Assembly (NCBI GenBank): GCA_900320095.1
Contig: ONQZ01000006.1
Location: forward strand, 1 to 58,901
Direction of reading: 5' to 3'
DNA length: 58,901 nt
Source of the DNA: an uncultured Lentisphaerota bacterium
Lineage (GTDB): Bacteria > Verrucomicrobiota > Lentisphaeria > Victivallales > UBA1829
Shown one piece after another: positions 8,980-17,524 of the stretch (positions are counted from its first letter, which is position 1; every line of letters begins with the position of its first letter). Made by a program: the position numbers and the translations under genes. The notes under the pieces are model-generated. The model saw nothing but the letters and a program-made list of their open reading frames with translations, had not been told where the DNA came from and made no database searches.

Positions 8980-9785
8980 CGTCCATCTTCCGTTCGTTTC
9001 TGGTCGCGTCCGGCATTTTCGCCGCATTGACAGCTGTTCAGCCCGCCCTTCACGCACAGGGATTCGGCGGCGCTTTCTCTTCTTTCTTCGCGGAGGACGA
9101 GGACGACGACAATTCGCCCGTCGACGTTTCCGCCAGCGTCGCCGACATTTATCTTGAGAAAAACATCATCACGCTCCTCGGCAACGTCGTCGTCGACAAG
9201 AAGGGCACAAAGATCACCTGCGACAAGATGGAGATCTTCCTGAAGGACAAGTCGGAAAAGGACGAGGCGGAGGAGAAGGAAAAGAAGGCGGAGGAGAAGG
9301 AAAAGAAGGCGGAGGAGAAGTCCGCCCCCAGACCCGCCGCCGTGTCCGCCGTGAAAGCCGACGGCAAGGAGGAGAAGAAGGATGAGAAGGAAGACGACGG
9401 GATGAACCAGAACATCTCCCAGCTCATCTGCACCGGCGACGTCGTGTACCGCCAGCAGAAGCCGGACAAGCCCGATGACGATTCCCTGGCGCTGGCGCAC
9501 AAGGGCGACTACGACGAGAAGACCGGCATCATCGTGATGACCGGCGGCCATACGAATCCGGGGGGCGAACTCTCCAAGGCCATGTACGACGACATCGTGC
9601 GCGTGGTCGGCAAGAACATGATCAAGGAGTACCCGATCATGAAGCAGGGGACGAACTGGATCCTCGGCGACAAGATCGAGATTTTCGTCAAGGACCGCAA
9701 CCACATGCGCGTCATCAACCCCAGAGTCAGCTCGAACAAGGGCCTTTCCACCACCACACCGGCAACCCCCGGGAGCACCCGATAA
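8976..9785 (+). CDS. lptA: LPS-transport periplasmic protein LptA (OstA domain)
   Basis: This 269-residue exported protein has a signal peptide ending near ALHAQG. One OstA module follows: VSASVADIYLEKN, LLGNVVVDKKGTKI, CDKMEIFLKD. A highly charged Glu/Lys linker (EEKEKKAEEKEKKAEEK) leads to the second half, LICTGDVVYR and YDEKTGIIVMTGGHTNPGG, then WILGDKIEIF and NHMRV. The module closely parallels the three in the preceding gene, so the four modules probably arose by duplication. It would carry LPS across the periplasm. Its stop overlaps the lptB start by one base. AAAGGA precedes the ATG. Confidence 0.85.
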   Translation: MTSIFRSFLVASGIFAALTAVQPALHAQGFGGAFSSFFAEDEDDDNSPVDVSASVADIYLEKNIITLLGNVVVDKKGTKITCDKMEIFLKDKSEKDEAEEKEKKAEEKEKKAEEKSAPRPAAVSAVKADGKEEKKDEKEDDGMNQNISQLICTGDVVYRQQKPDKPDDDSLALAHKGDYDEKTGIIVMTGGHTNPGGELSKAMYDDIVRVVGKNMIKEYPIMKQGTNWILGDKIEIFVKDRNHMRVINPRVSSNKGLSTTTPATPGSTR

Positions 9786-10648
9786 TGATTGATACCAACG
9801 AAGAAAATTTCCCCGCCGCGGAGAATTTCCCCGCCGAAGCGGCGCAGCCCGCCGCAGAAACGGCGCATCCGTCCGGCGAATCCAAGTTCGAATCCCTCGT
9901 GAAACCCGGCCAGATGCCAGCCGGACAGGTCCTCCTCGAAACAAAGGGCCTCGTCAAGGCGTACCACGGCCGCCGGGTCGTGAACAACGTCAACCTCACC
10001 GTAAAGAGCGGCGAGATCGTCGGCCTGCTGGGCCCGAACGGCGCCGGCAAGACCACGAGCTTCTACATGGTCACCGGCCTGATCAAACCCAACGAGGGCG
10101 AGGTCTACTTCAAGGGCGTGGACATCTCGCATTTCCCGATGTACGTCCGGGCGCGCATGGGCATGGGCTACCTCGCGCAGGAACCCTCCATCTTCCGCAA
10201 GCTCTCCGTCGAGGACAACATCCTCGCCATCCTCCAGACGCTCGACATCTCCGCGAAGGAACGCAAGGCGCGCCTGGAGGATTTCCTCGCGAAACTCGAG
10301 CTCACGCACCTCCGCAAGCAGAAGGCGATGACCCTCTCCGGCGGCGAGCGCCGCCGCCTCGAGATCACCCGCGCCCTCGTCACGAACCCCTCGTTCATCA
10401 TGCTCGACGAACCGTTCAGCGGCGTCGACCCGCTCGTGGTGTACGAGATCCAGCAGAACATCAAACAGCTCCGCGACATGGGCCTCGGCATCCTCATCAC
10501 CGACCACAACGTCCGCGAGACGCTTTCCTGCGTGGACCGCGCCTACCTCATGGCGGACGGCAAGGTCTGCCTCGAAGGCACGTCCGACTTCCTCATCAAC
10601 AGCGAGGAAGCGCGCAAGATCTACCTCGGTCCGGCATTCGTGCTCTGA
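9785..10648 (+). CDS. lptB: LPS export ABC transporter ATPase LptB
   Basis: LptB powers LPS extraction from the inner membrane with LptF/LptG, which are not in this window. The 287-residue product has Walker A GPNGAGKTT, the LptB-typical LAQEPSIFRKLSVEDN, signature LSGGERRRLEI, Walker B FIMLDEPFSGVDP and the switch histidine in ITDHNVRETL. It carries an N-terminal extension of about 50 residues, rich in Ala/Glu/Pro with a duplicated ENFPA, that E. coli LptB lacks. Position directly after lptA supports the assignment. Confidence 0.95.
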   Translation: MIDTNEENFPAAENFPAEAAQPAAETAHPSGESKFESLVKPGQMPAGQVLLETKGLVKAYHGRRVVNNVNLTVKSGEIVGLLGPNGAGKTTSFYMVTGLIKPNEGEVYFKGVDISHFPMYVRARMGMGYLAQEPSIFRKLSVEDNILAILQTLDISAKERKARLEDFLAKLELTHLRKQKAMTLSGGERRRLEITRALVTNPSFIMLDEPFSGVDPLVVYEIQQNIKQLRDMGLGILITDHNVRETLSCVDRAYLMADGKVCLEGTSDFLINSEEARKIYLGPAFVL

Positions 10649-10676
10649 CCGCTCATTTCAACCCGGAGGCACGCCC

Positions 10677-11042
10677 GTGAAAGCCCGCATCAATCTCGTT
10701 CTCCAGGTCGCCGACATCGCGGCGGAACGCGCTTTCTACCGCGACGTCGTCGGGCTCGGCGAACCCGTCATGAACAGCAACGTCTGGGTCGAGTTCAAGC
10801 TCGACGGCGGCACCTCGTTCTGTCTGGAACAGGCCGCCCCGAACAAGCCGCCCCTGCCCCCGCACAGCCGCACGGAATTCCTCTTCTTCGTCGACTCGCT
10901 CGAGGAGTTCGAGAAACGCTACCGCGCGCAGGGCGGGGACGTGCCCGAAGGCGTCCCCTGCGGACAGATGGGGTTCCACGCCGTGCAGTACCCGGACCCC
11001 GAAGGCAACCTTTTCCGCATTACGGACAAACAGCACAGCTGA
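10677..11042 (+). CDS. VOC (glyoxalase/bleomycin-resistance) superfamily protein
   Basis: This 121-residue single-domain protein has the beta-alpha-beta-beta-beta pattern: INLVLQVADIAAERAFYRDVVGL at the start (quoted as INLVLQVADI and AFYRDVVGL), then WVEFKLDGG, and the second half TEFLFFVDSLEEFE and the closing YPDPEGNLFRITD. VOC proteins are dioxygenases, isomerases, glyoxalases or drug binders. The substrate cannot be told, and the canonical first metal histidine is not obvious. The start is GTG with CCGGAGG upstream. It lies 28 bases after lptB, likely in the same transcript. Confidence 0.8.
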   Translation: MKARINLVLQVADIAAERAFYRDVVGLGEPVMNSNVWVEFKLDGGTSFCLEQAAPNKPPLPPHSRTEFLFFVDSLEEFEKRYRAQGGDVPEGVPCGQMGFHAVQYPDPEGNLFRITDKQHS

Positions 11043-11056
11043 AAGGGGGCGGCCCC

Positions 11057-12028
11057 ATGAAGACGACAGCTTTCTTCTCCGCGAAAAGCGTGCGCCTCTG
11101 CGTGTGCGTCGCCCTGCTCGGATTCGCCGTCCCGCTCGCCGCGCATCCCGCCGGAGACTATCTGCCCGAGGTCGAGGGAGCCGTCACGCTCCTGACGCCC
11201 GCCCAGGTCAAAGACGCGCCGTTTCTGCCGGACGCGAAGAACAATCCGCTGTTCCTCAAGTACGAAGACACGCTCGCCAAACTCGAGGCGAAGCATATCA
11301 AGCTGAACGTGCATTCGCTGGCGGTCTTCGGCGAAGGGTTCCTGATGAACTCGTCCGCATCGCCCGCGACCGTGCGCTACATCCTGAAATACAAACTCCT
11401 CGGCGAAGAATACACCTGGACCGAGACCGGAGACGCGGATCATCCGGCGTTCAATCTGACCGTCCCCGACGGCGGTTCCTTCCGCATCACGTTCCCCGCA
11501 AAGGACTGGCTGCTGTGCGCGGCGAACAAACCGCCCGAGCCCGCCGACGATCCGTCCGAAGCGAAGCAGCCGGAAAATAAAGAGAAAACGTCCGCCGTTT
11601 CCGCCGCGTCCCTGCTCAAAGCCCTGCCGGACGACGTCGCGATGGCGTATGTCTGGCCGGAACCCGGCGCCACGCCGGAATACCCCCTGATGGGCGAACT
11701 CAAAAGCATCTCGTTCCATATCGTCCGTGACGCGAAGGACAAGCGCCCGGTCCATGCGGAACTCGTCATGCCCGCGAAGACCGCCGACGCCGCTCTGAAG
11801 ATCCGAAAAGCCTGTCAGGACACGTTCGATCAGGTCTACGGCGAGGCGGCGAAACTCGGCAAGATACCGCCCGAACTCGTCAACGCGTTCACGGTCGCGC
11901 GCGACGACGACAAAGTCACGATCCGCATCGCCCTCCCCGACGACATGGCGAAATACTTCTTCACGACGTTCGCGACCGCGCTTCAGGAGGAAGTCAGGCC
12001 GTTCGCCGTCCCGGACAAGCTCAAGTAA
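11057..12028 (+). CDS. Secreted protein of unknown family
   Basis: This 323-residue protein has a signal peptide (hydrophobic VCVCVALLGFAVPLAAHPAG, cleavage after about residue 29). The region to residue 155 looks like a beta-rich domain (ATVRYILKYKLLGEEYTW, SFRITFPAKDWLLCA). A Pro/Glu/Lys linker around residues 156-180 leads to a second domain (MAYVWPEPGATPEYPLMGEL, SISFHIVRDAKD, KVTIRIALPDDMAKYFFTTF). I do not recognise the family. AAAGGGGG precedes the ATG by about 9 bases. The 14-base gap to the VOC gene suggests co-transcription. Periplasmic or surface location is inferred from the signal peptide. Confidence 0.65.
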   Translation: MKTTAFFSAKSVRLCVCVALLGFAVPLAAHPAGDYLPEVEGAVTLLTPAQVKDAPFLPDAKNNPLFLKYEDTLAKLEAKHIKLNVHSLAVFGEGFLMNSSASPATVRYILKYKLLGEEYTWTETGDADHPAFNLTVPDGGSFRITFPAKDWLLCAANKPPEPADDPSEAKQPENKEKTSAVSAASLLKALPDDVAMAYVWPEPGATPEYPLMGELKSISFHIVRDAKDKRPVHAELVMPAKTADAALKIRKACQDTFDQVYGEAAKLGKIPPELVNAFTVARDDDKVTIRIALPDDMAKYFFTTFATALQEEVRPFAVPDKLK

Positions 12029-12112
12029 ATCCGACGCTGGCGGAATGCCGCGTCATTCATGACGGCCCCATCCGGCTTTTTGTCGCAACTCGCTGATTTT
12101 TTTTTATTTAGC

Positions 12113-12141
12113 TTGACTTTACCCGTTTTTTGTGATACAGT
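12113..12141 (+). promoter_or_regulatory. Possible promoter of the 12185 membrane-protein gene
   Basis: TTGACT (12113-12118), 17 bases, TACAGT (12136-12141), in an AT-rich intergenic stretch after the T-rich run at 12096. A second -10-like TATAAC overlaps at 12141 but would need a 22-base spacer. Confidence 0.45.
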
Positions 12142-12184
12142 ATAACGACAAAACATCATAAAGAACAGGGAAAAGGAACTCCGC

Positions 12185-13099
12185 ATGAACACGAATGAAG
12201 CGAGCGACTCACGGCAGACCGTCGCTCCGGACTCTTCCGCCGCATCGTCGAAGCCCCCTCTTTATATCGGTTCGGAACATGAGTACGTGTACTCCATTTT
12301 CCGGCAGAACGCTCCGATCTTGAAGATGATCTGGATCGCGGTGGTGATACAGCTCCTCCTGATCCCCATCGTCTGTATCATGCCCTATCCCTGGGCAGGG
12401 ACCGCAAAAATTGTATTCGGGCCCCAGGCAGACAGTTTCGCCAAAGCGTTGAAAGAGCTTCCTCCTAACCTGTATATCCCGCTTGCGCTCGCATCCCCTG
12501 TTTCTTTCATCGCCCTCCTCGCGATCCCGTACGTTCCGGGCATAATCCTGCGCAGGCATTTCGGGGATGCCGTGATCCCGATGTGCAGGAATACCTGTCC
12601 CGGAAAGGATATCTTCCGGGGCGCCATGCGGAGTCTGCGTTACATGCTGATCCGCTATGTCCTGGTCCTGATTCCCGGAATCCTCGTTTACCTCGTGCCC
12701 GTCGTTTTCACGCTGGGCATTCTCATCAAGATATTTTGCGATGCTCAGAATACCGGCGGCGAGCTTGTGATCATACATGGCAGTTTTTCCGTCATCGTAT
12801 GGATGTATCTTCTGTCGCTCCCGGGCTGGCTTCTGTCGGAATACGCCCTGGCGGTCTTTCCGGTCGCGCGCCTCTTCACGAGGCTGTCCGGCGCGGTCCG
12901 CCCCGGCATGTTCCTGATGCTGCCGCTGATCTATTTGGCGCGGGTCCTCTTCGTCCTGAATCCCGTCTTCACGGCGGAAAAAACCGCATTCCTTACCGTC
13001 GCCGTCATTGTGGTCTGCACTGCGGTTTCCGTCGGCGCGATCGCGTTCTTCAACCATGCCGCAAGGACCGACGCGGAAAAATGGGAACGGAAGGACTGA
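12185..13099 (+). CDS. Integral membrane protein of unknown function
   Basis: This 304-residue protein has a polar N-terminus of about 45 residues. Probable membrane segments include MIWIAVVIQLLLIPIVCIM, IPLALASPVSFIALLAIPYV, LIRYVLVLIPGILVYLVPVV, FSVIVWMYLLSLPGW, LMLPLIYLARVLFVLN and FLTVAVIVVCTAVSVGAIAF, so six spans. A DUF975/glycerophosphoryl-phosphodiesterase-like membrane domain is conceivable, but no signature is clear. It uses codons such as TTT and ATA more than its neighbours by eye. AAAAGGAA lies before the ATG. It has its own possible promoter and sits at the end of the plus-strand run. Confidence 0.65.
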   Translation: MNTNEASDSRQTVAPDSSAASSKPPLYIGSEHEYVYSIFRQNAPILKMIWIAVVIQLLLIPIVCIMPYPWAGTAKIVFGPQADSFAKALKELPPNLYIPLALASPVSFIALLAIPYVPGIILRRHFGDAVIPMCRNTCPGKDIFRGAMRSLRYMLIRYVLVLIPGILVYLVPVVFTLGILIKIFCDAQNTGGELVIIHGSFSVIVWMYLLSLPGWLLSEYALAVFPVARLFTRLSGAVRPGMFLMLPLIYLARVLFVLNPVFTAEKTAFLTVAVIVVCTAVSVGAIAFFNHAARTDAEKWERKD

Positions 13100-13121
13100 G
13101 GAACTGAGCTTGCTCCTGTTC

Positions 13122-14303
13122 TCACATTAAGCTACGAAGCAGCGTTTCGGCCTGTTCGTCGCTCATGGGCTCCGGGTTGTTCTTCATGCTGTTGCTGCGG
13201 CAGTTCGCCACGATGAACGGCAGATGTTCCTCGGCAAGGCCGTAGTCGCGCAGATGGTCCGGCACGCCCAATCCGAGGGAGAGTTCGCGCATGGCGGCGA
13301 TGAACAGCGCGGCGTCGGGACGCGGCTCCTTCGGCAGGAACGCGTGCGCGAGCTCGGCGTAGAGACGCCCGCAGGCGTTCATATTGAACTGGAACACGGG
13401 GAGCATCAGGATGGCGCAGGAAACGCCGTGCGGCACGTGCAGGAGCGAGCCGACCGGATGCGCAAGTCCGTGGACCGCGCCGAGTCCGGCATGCGCGAAC
13501 GCCAATCCGGCGAGCATGGAGCCCTCCGCCATGTCGACGCGAAATCCGATATCAAGCGCGGGTTCGTCGCCCGCGTCCTTCCACGATTCGTGCGTGATGC
13601 TCTTCAATGCGCCGTAAAGCTTGCAGGCGGCGGCCTTTGCCAGCGCCCGCGTGTAGGCCGTGCCCTTCGGCGACACGAACGCCTCGACCGCCTGCACCAG
13701 CGCGTCCAGCCCGCTCGCGACCGTCACACCGCGCGGACAGTTCACGGTGAGGTCGGGATCGACCACCGCGAGGTCGGCGGTCATGCCGGGGTGCCGGATG
13801 GATTTCTTGATCTGCGTCGCGGGGTCGGTGAGCACGGAGTTGTTCGTCATCTCGGCCCCGGTCCCGCTCGTCGTCGGCAGAGCGGCGAAGAACGGACGGT
13901 CCGTCACGACCAGCTCGCGCATCCCGTTGAAATACTCGATGCAGGAGCCGTCCAGCCTCGACAGCGCCGCGGCGGCTTTCGCCGTGTCGATCACGCTCCC
14001 GCCGCCGACCGCGACGACCGCGTCGGCGTTCCATGCACGGACGGCGACCGCGGCGGTGTCGACCGCGCCCGGCGAGGGTTCCGCCATGGTCTCGGAGAAA
14101 ATGCGCGTTTCGCGTCCCGAAGCAGATAGACTATCCGCGATCGTTTTCGCCTCGGCGTCCGCGGCATGACGCCCGGAGATCACGAGGACGCGTTTCACGG
14201 TCGCGGGCAGATACGCGGCGAGAAGCGCGGACTTGCCGCGCCCGAACACGATGTCGCGCGGGGTATGGATGGCAAACGAGGTGAACTTGGGTTCGGTTTC
14301 CAT
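13122..14303 (-). CDS. Iron-containing alcohol dehydrogenase family protein
   Basis: The 393-residue product has the group III (iron-dependent) dehydrogenase plan. An N-terminal nucleotide-binding half holds VVAVGGGSVIDTAKAAAAL and TTSGTGAEMTNNSVL. The helical C-terminal half carries metal ligands, with histidines in AHAGLGAVHGLAHPVG and HVPHGVSCAILMLP. These enzymes reduce aldehydes or oxidise alcohols with NAD(P). The substrate cannot be fixed; a fermentative role would suit the window. AGGAG lies 12 bases before the ATG, and the gene starts 9 bases after rnc, probably in one transcript. Confidence 0.9.
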   Translation of the reverse strand: METEPKFTSFAIHTPRDIVFGRGKSALLAAYLPATVKRVLVISGRHAADAEAKTIADSLSASGRETRIFSETMAEPSPGAVDTAAVAVRAWNADAVVAVGGGSVIDTAKAAAALSRLDGSCIEYFNGMRELVVTDRPFFAALPTTSGTGAEMTNNSVLTDPATQIKKSIRHPGMTADLAVVDPDLTVNCPRGVTVASGLDALVQAVEAFVSPKGTAYTRALAKAAACKLYGALKSITHESWKDAGDEPALDIGFRVDMAEGSMLAGLAFAHAGLGAVHGLAHPVGSLLHVPHGVSCAILMLPVFQFNMNACGRLYAELAHAFLPKEPRPDAALFIAAMRELSLGLGVPDHLRDYGLAEEHLPFIVANCRSNSMKNNPEPMSDEQAETLLRSLM

Positions 14304-14312
14304 AGCGTCGGA

Positions 14313-15032
14313 TCACTCCTCTCCGCCTGATTTGTCTTTGCCGCCGTCGTGGTAAAGCAGGATATGCACGGCGGCACGGGCGGCCTCGCGTTCGGCGAGC
14401 TTGTGGCTGCTGGCGACGCCGCGCGCGACGACTTTGTCCTTGATGAGCACTTCGACCTCGTACTGCGGCGCGTGGGCGGGACCGGTCACCGCCACAACGC
14501 GGTACTGCGGTACGCCCTGCGCTTTCTGCTGGGTGTATTCCTGGAGGATGCCCTTCGGATTGATCTCCTGAAGGCTTTCCGCCGGGTCGGGGTAGTTTTT
14601 GAGGAGGATGGGCAGGAAGAGGTCGGTCGCGGCCTGGATCCCGAGGTCGAGGTAGACCGCGCCGATCAGCGACTCGAACGCGTCGGAGATCGTGGAATCG
14701 CGGTCCTGTCCGTTCAGCTCGAGCTCGCCGCGCCCGAGCATCAGGAACGACCCGAGCGAGATGTCGCGCGCGAACTGCGCGAGCGCGTCCTGGTTGACCA
14801 TCGCGGAGCGTATCTTCGTGAGGTCGCCCTCCTGCAGGTCCGTGTAACGCCGGTACAGGTAGTCGGTCAAGATGATCTGGACCACGGCGTCGCCGAGGAG
14901 TTCCAGCCGCTGGTTGTCGTAGTTGAGCTGATGCTCGGCGGCAAATGACTTGTGGGTCAGCGCCTCCCTGTAGACGGCCTCGTCGCGGAACTTGATCCCG
15001 AGGATGCGTTCCAGCTTGACTAAATCGCTCAT
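14313..15032 (-). CDS. rnc: Ribonuclease III
   Basis: RNase III cleaves double-stranded RNA in rRNA maturation and mRNA control. The 239-residue product has the catalytic signature NQRLELLGDAVVQ, the second acidic cluster DAFESLIGAVYLDLG and a C-terminal double-stranded RNA-binding domain beginning near PKGILQEYTQQKAQG and ending KLAEREAARAAVHILL. GAGG sits 5 bases before the ATG. A strong stem-loop lies between the flotillin stop and this start and may serve autoregulation, as in E. coli. Confidence 0.95.
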   Translation of the reverse strand: MSDLVKLERILGIKFRDEAVYREALTHKSFAAEHQLNYDNQRLELLGDAVVQIILTDYLYRRYTDLQEGDLTKIRSAMVNQDALAQFARDISLGSFLMLGRGELELNGQDRDSTISDAFESLIGAVYLDLGIQAATDLFLPILLKNYPDPAESLQEINPKGILQEYTQQKAQGVPQYRVVAVTGPAHAPQYEVEVLIKDKVVARGVASSHKLAEREAARAAVHILLYHDGGKDKSGGEE

Positions 15033-15063
15033 GTAACCTCAAAAAAACAAATCGTATAATGGA

Positions 15064-15118
15064 AGGGGCGCGGAATCCGGCTCCGTACGGTCACGCCGCA
15101 GGAGCGAACCGCGCCCCT
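15064..15118 (-). promoter_or_regulatory. Long stem-loop in the rnc leader
   Basis: On the minus strand AGGGGCGCGG (15118-15109) pairs perfectly with CCGCGCCCCT (15073-15064). After an internal loop, GCTCC pairs with GGAGC. The hairpin ends 31 bases before the rnc ATG. No T-run follows at once (the nearest is about 16 bases further), so a simple terminator for flotillin is less likely. It may be an RNase III target in its own mRNA. Confidence 0.55.
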
Positions 15119-15129
15119 CATGGGGAAGG

Positions 15130-16680
15130 TCATTCAGCCGCGGGAGCGGGAGCGTCCTGCGCGGTCTGTTCCCTGTCCTTCATCTCGCCGAGGTACTTCG
15201 GCAGTTCGATGCCCGCCATGGCGGCGACGTCGTGGATCGGGGGCAGGCTCTGCATCATGCCGCTGAGGAACCCGGCCGTGGAGGACTTGCCGTCGGCGCG
15301 TCCGTTCGGGGAATCCCAGACGGTGACCTTGTCGATCTTGATGTTGCTGATGGCTTCGGTCTGGAGCTTGACGATCTCCTCGAGTTTTTCGACGAGGAGC
15401 ATCTTGGCGGCGGCATCGGCGTCCTTGCCGCAGGATTCGATGATCATGCGGTAGCCGTCGCCCTTCGCCTTCAGGACTTCGAAATTACCCTTTGCCTCGG
15501 CTTCGTACTTGGCGAAGATCGCGGCGGCCTGGCCTCGTGCCTCGGTCTCGACCTTGGCGGCTTCGGCTTCGGCGTCGATGATGCGCTGTTCCTTGTCGAT
15601 CTTCGCGGCGACGATCGTTTCGGCGCGCTGCTTTTCCTCTTCCATCTTGGCGCGGGCGGCCTGCGCCTGCTGTTCCGCCTCGAAGTCCGCCTTGCGGATC
15701 ATGGCCTCGGCGACGCGTTTCGCGGCTTCGGCGGCCTGGTAAGCGGCGGCTTCCTGTTCGGCGCGGACGGCGTTGGACTTGGCGATGTTGATGGCGGAGA
15801 TGTTTTCGCCCTCGATCGCGGTCGCCTCGGCCTGTTTCACGGCGATACGGCGTTCCTTGTCGGCTTCGGCTTCGCCCGCCTGCGCGGCGGCTTCGGCCTG
15901 CTTCACGGCCACGCGGCGTTCGCGGTCGGCGTTGGCTTCGCCGGTCTGCGCCTGTGCTTCGGCCTCGGACACGGCGATACGCTGGACCTTGCGGGCTTCG
16001 GCTTCGCCGATTCCGCCCTTCCGCTCTTCTTCGGCGACGTCGACGCGCGCCTTGTTGATGGCTTCCGCGGCGGCGCGCTTTCCGATGGCGTCGATGTATC
16101 CGCTCTCGTCGGTAATGTCGGTGATGTTCACGTTCAGGAGGTGCAGACCGATCTTGTTGAGTTCGTCCGCCACGTTCTCCTCGACGTTGCGGAGGAACGT
16201 CTCGCGGTCGGCGTTGATCTGCTCGATGGTCATGGACGCGATCACGAGACGCAGCTGGCCGAGGATGATGTCCTTCGCGAGGTCGGCGATGGATTCCTGA
16301 CGCAGGCCGAGCAGGCGGTTCGCCGCGTTGCCCATCAAAGATTCGTCCGTGCTGATGCCGACCGTGAACACGCTCGGCACGTTGATGCGGATGTTCTGGC
16401 GGCACAGGGCGTTCTGCAGGTTCACGTCCAGCTGCATCGGGCGCAGGGAGACGAACCCGTAGTCCTGGATCACCGGCCAGATGAACGCCGCACCGCCGTG
16501 GATGCAGCGGCTGGCGCGCTGTTTGCCGGTCTTGCCGTAGACCACCATGATCTGGTCCGGCGGGCATTTCTTGTAGCGGGAAATGAACGTGATGACCAGG
16601 ATGAACAGGATGACAAGCAACGCCGCGATGAGCAAGGCGAAGCCTCCGGGACTGGCTGCTGCGAAAATGGGGTTGAACAT
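15130..16680 (-). CDS. Flotillin-like SPFH/band-7 membrane protein
   Basis: This 516-residue protein has one N-terminal membrane helix (FALLIAALLVILFILVITFI). An SPFH domain follows (CPPDQIMVVYGKTGK, GGAAFIWPVIQDYGFVSL, LQNALCRQNIRINVPSVFTV). A long Ala/Glu coiled coil contains repeated units of the type AD-x-ERR-(I/V)-AVKQAEA. The C-terminus includes MLLVEKLEEIVKLQTEAISN and ends in a Pro/Ala tail. Flotillins scaffold membrane microdomains. ATG 16680 with AAAGGG 9 bases upstream is preferred to an in-frame start 78 bases further out, where a 12-base tandem repeat occupies the leader. The common partner NfeD is not adjacent. Confidence 0.92.
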   Translation of the reverse strand: MFNPIFAAASPGGFALLIAALLVILFILVITFISRYKKCPPDQIMVVYGKTGKQRASRCIHGGAAFIWPVIQDYGFVSLRPMQLDVNLQNALCRQNIRINVPSVFTVGISTDESLMGNAANRLLGLRQESIADLAKDIILGQLRLVIASMTIEQINADRETFLRNVEENVADELNKIGLHLLNVNITDITDESGYIDAIGKRAAAEAINKARVDVAEEERKGGIGEAEARKVQRIAVSEAEAQAQTGEANADRERRVAVKQAEAAAQAGEAEADKERRIAVKQAEATAIEGENISAINIAKSNAVRAEQEAAAYQAAEAAKRVAEAMIRKADFEAEQQAQAARAKMEEEKQRAETIVAAKIDKEQRIIDAEAEAAKVETEARGQAAAIFAKYEAEAKGNFEVLKAKGDGYRMIIESCGKDADAAAKMLLVEKLEEIVKLQTEAISNIKIDKVTVWDSPNGRADGKSSTAGFLSGMMQSLPPIHDVAAMAGIELPKYLGEMKDREQTAQDAPAPAAE

Positions 16681-16785
16681 CTGCTGAGCCCTTTCTTGGT
16701 TGGTATGTTGGTTGGTATGGTTGTATTTTCTGAGGAAAAATTCTGTTCGCGCCCGCACAGGCGGACGATTCGATATTTCGGAGTA

Positions 16786-16813
16786 AATATAGCGCCCCCG
16801 CGCGGAAATGCAA
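16786..16813 (-). promoter_or_regulatory. Promoter of the flotillin gene
   Basis: On the minus strand TTGCAT (16813-16808), 16 bases, TATATT (16791-16786), about 105 bases before the flotillin ATG. Confidence 0.7.
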
Positions 16814-16819
16814 ACCTTA

Positions 16820-16848
16820 TTTCAGGTTTTTACGAAAAAATCCTGAAA
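16820..16848. repeat. Inverted repeat between divergent promoters
   Basis: TTTCAGG-T5 and A5-CCTGAAA face each other around a 3-base centre, with one mismatch. It lies between the divergent flotillin and cyclophilin promoters. It could be an operator or a hairpin; there is no direct evidence for either. Confidence 0.4.
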
Positions 16849-16873
16849 CTGCCGAAAAAAAGTTCTCCGAAGA

Positions 16874-16902
16874 TTGAAAAAAACGGTCTTATGTACTATA
16901 TT
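16874..16902 (+). promoter_or_regulatory. Promoter of the cyclophilin gene, possibly also the rnf run
   Basis: TTGAAA (16874-16879), 17 bases, TATATT (16897-16902), 47 bases before the ATG at 16950. Confidence 0.7.
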
Positions 16903-16949
16903 TAAGGCATGCTGCCTTTTTTCACACTCATTAACCCAAAGGATCCACC

Positions 16950-17468
16950 ATGTCTGAAAACACGAAAGTCCTGATCGAGACCTCCCTCGGAAACATCACC
17001 GTCGAGCTCTTCGAGAAGGAAGCGCCCGTCACCGTCGCGAACTTCCTCGCCTACGTCGACGACAACTTCTACGCGGGAACCGTCTTCCACCGCGTCATCA
17101 AGGGATTCATGATCCAGGGCGGCGGCCTCGACGCCGATCTCCGCGACGTCCCGGCCAAGCGCGCCCCGATCAAGAACGAAGCCGGAAACGGCCTCTCGAA
17201 CAAGGTCGGCACCATCGCCATGGCGCGCACGGCAGTCGTCGACAGCGCCACCAGCCAGTTCTTCATCAACACCGCCCCGAACAGCTTCCTCGACCATCAG
17301 GACGAGACCCCGCGCGGCTTCGGTTACTGTGTCTTCGGCGAGGTCACGGACGGCATGGACGTGGTCCGCGCGATCGAGGCGGTCCCGACGACCACCGTCG
17401 GCTTCTACCAGGACGTCCCGTCCGCCCCGATCACCATCTTCCGCGTCTCCCGGATCGCCGCGAAGTGA
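16950..17468 (+). CDS. Cyclophilin-type peptidyl-prolyl cis-trans isomerase
   Basis: The 172-residue single-domain cyclophilin has the catalytic segment [16 protein letters not shown], with the active Arg in FHRVI, and then [14 protein letters not shown] and [16 protein letters not shown]. It resembles cytoplasmic PpiB: there is no signal peptide and the start is [15 protein letters not shown]. It catalyses proline isomerisation during protein folding. It lies 56 bases ahead of rnfA; a shared transcript is possible because no terminator is visible between them. Confidence 0.93.
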   Translation: MSENTKVLIETSLGNITVELFEKEAPVTVANFLAYVDDNFYAGTVFHRVIKGFMIQGGGLDADLRDVPAKRAPIKNEAGNGLSNKVGTIAMARTAVVDSATSQFFINTAPNSFLDHQDETPRGFGYCVFGEVTDGMDVVRAIEAVPTTTVGFYQDVPSAPITIFRVSRIAAK

Positions 17469-17524
17469 TCCCCGGCCCAGGCTCAATTCAAGTTCAACTT
17501 TCCCAATAAAAACAGGTACAAGCT

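Noticed and set aside
6092..9016. Long minus-strand open frame (974 codons) across the LptC/A-like gene
   Set aside because: Antisense shadow of a gene with signal peptide and OstA modules; no start signal or domain of its own.
12029..12080. CGTCA-TTCA-TGACG hairpin as terminator after the 11057 gene
   Set aside because: The stem is only five pairs and no T-run follows directly; termination there is unproven.
16681..16758. Longer flotillin start at 16758
   Set aside because: The extra residues come from a 12-base tandem repeat in the leader (TTGGTTGGTATG on the plus strand), while ATG 16680 has a good ribosome site just before the membrane helix.
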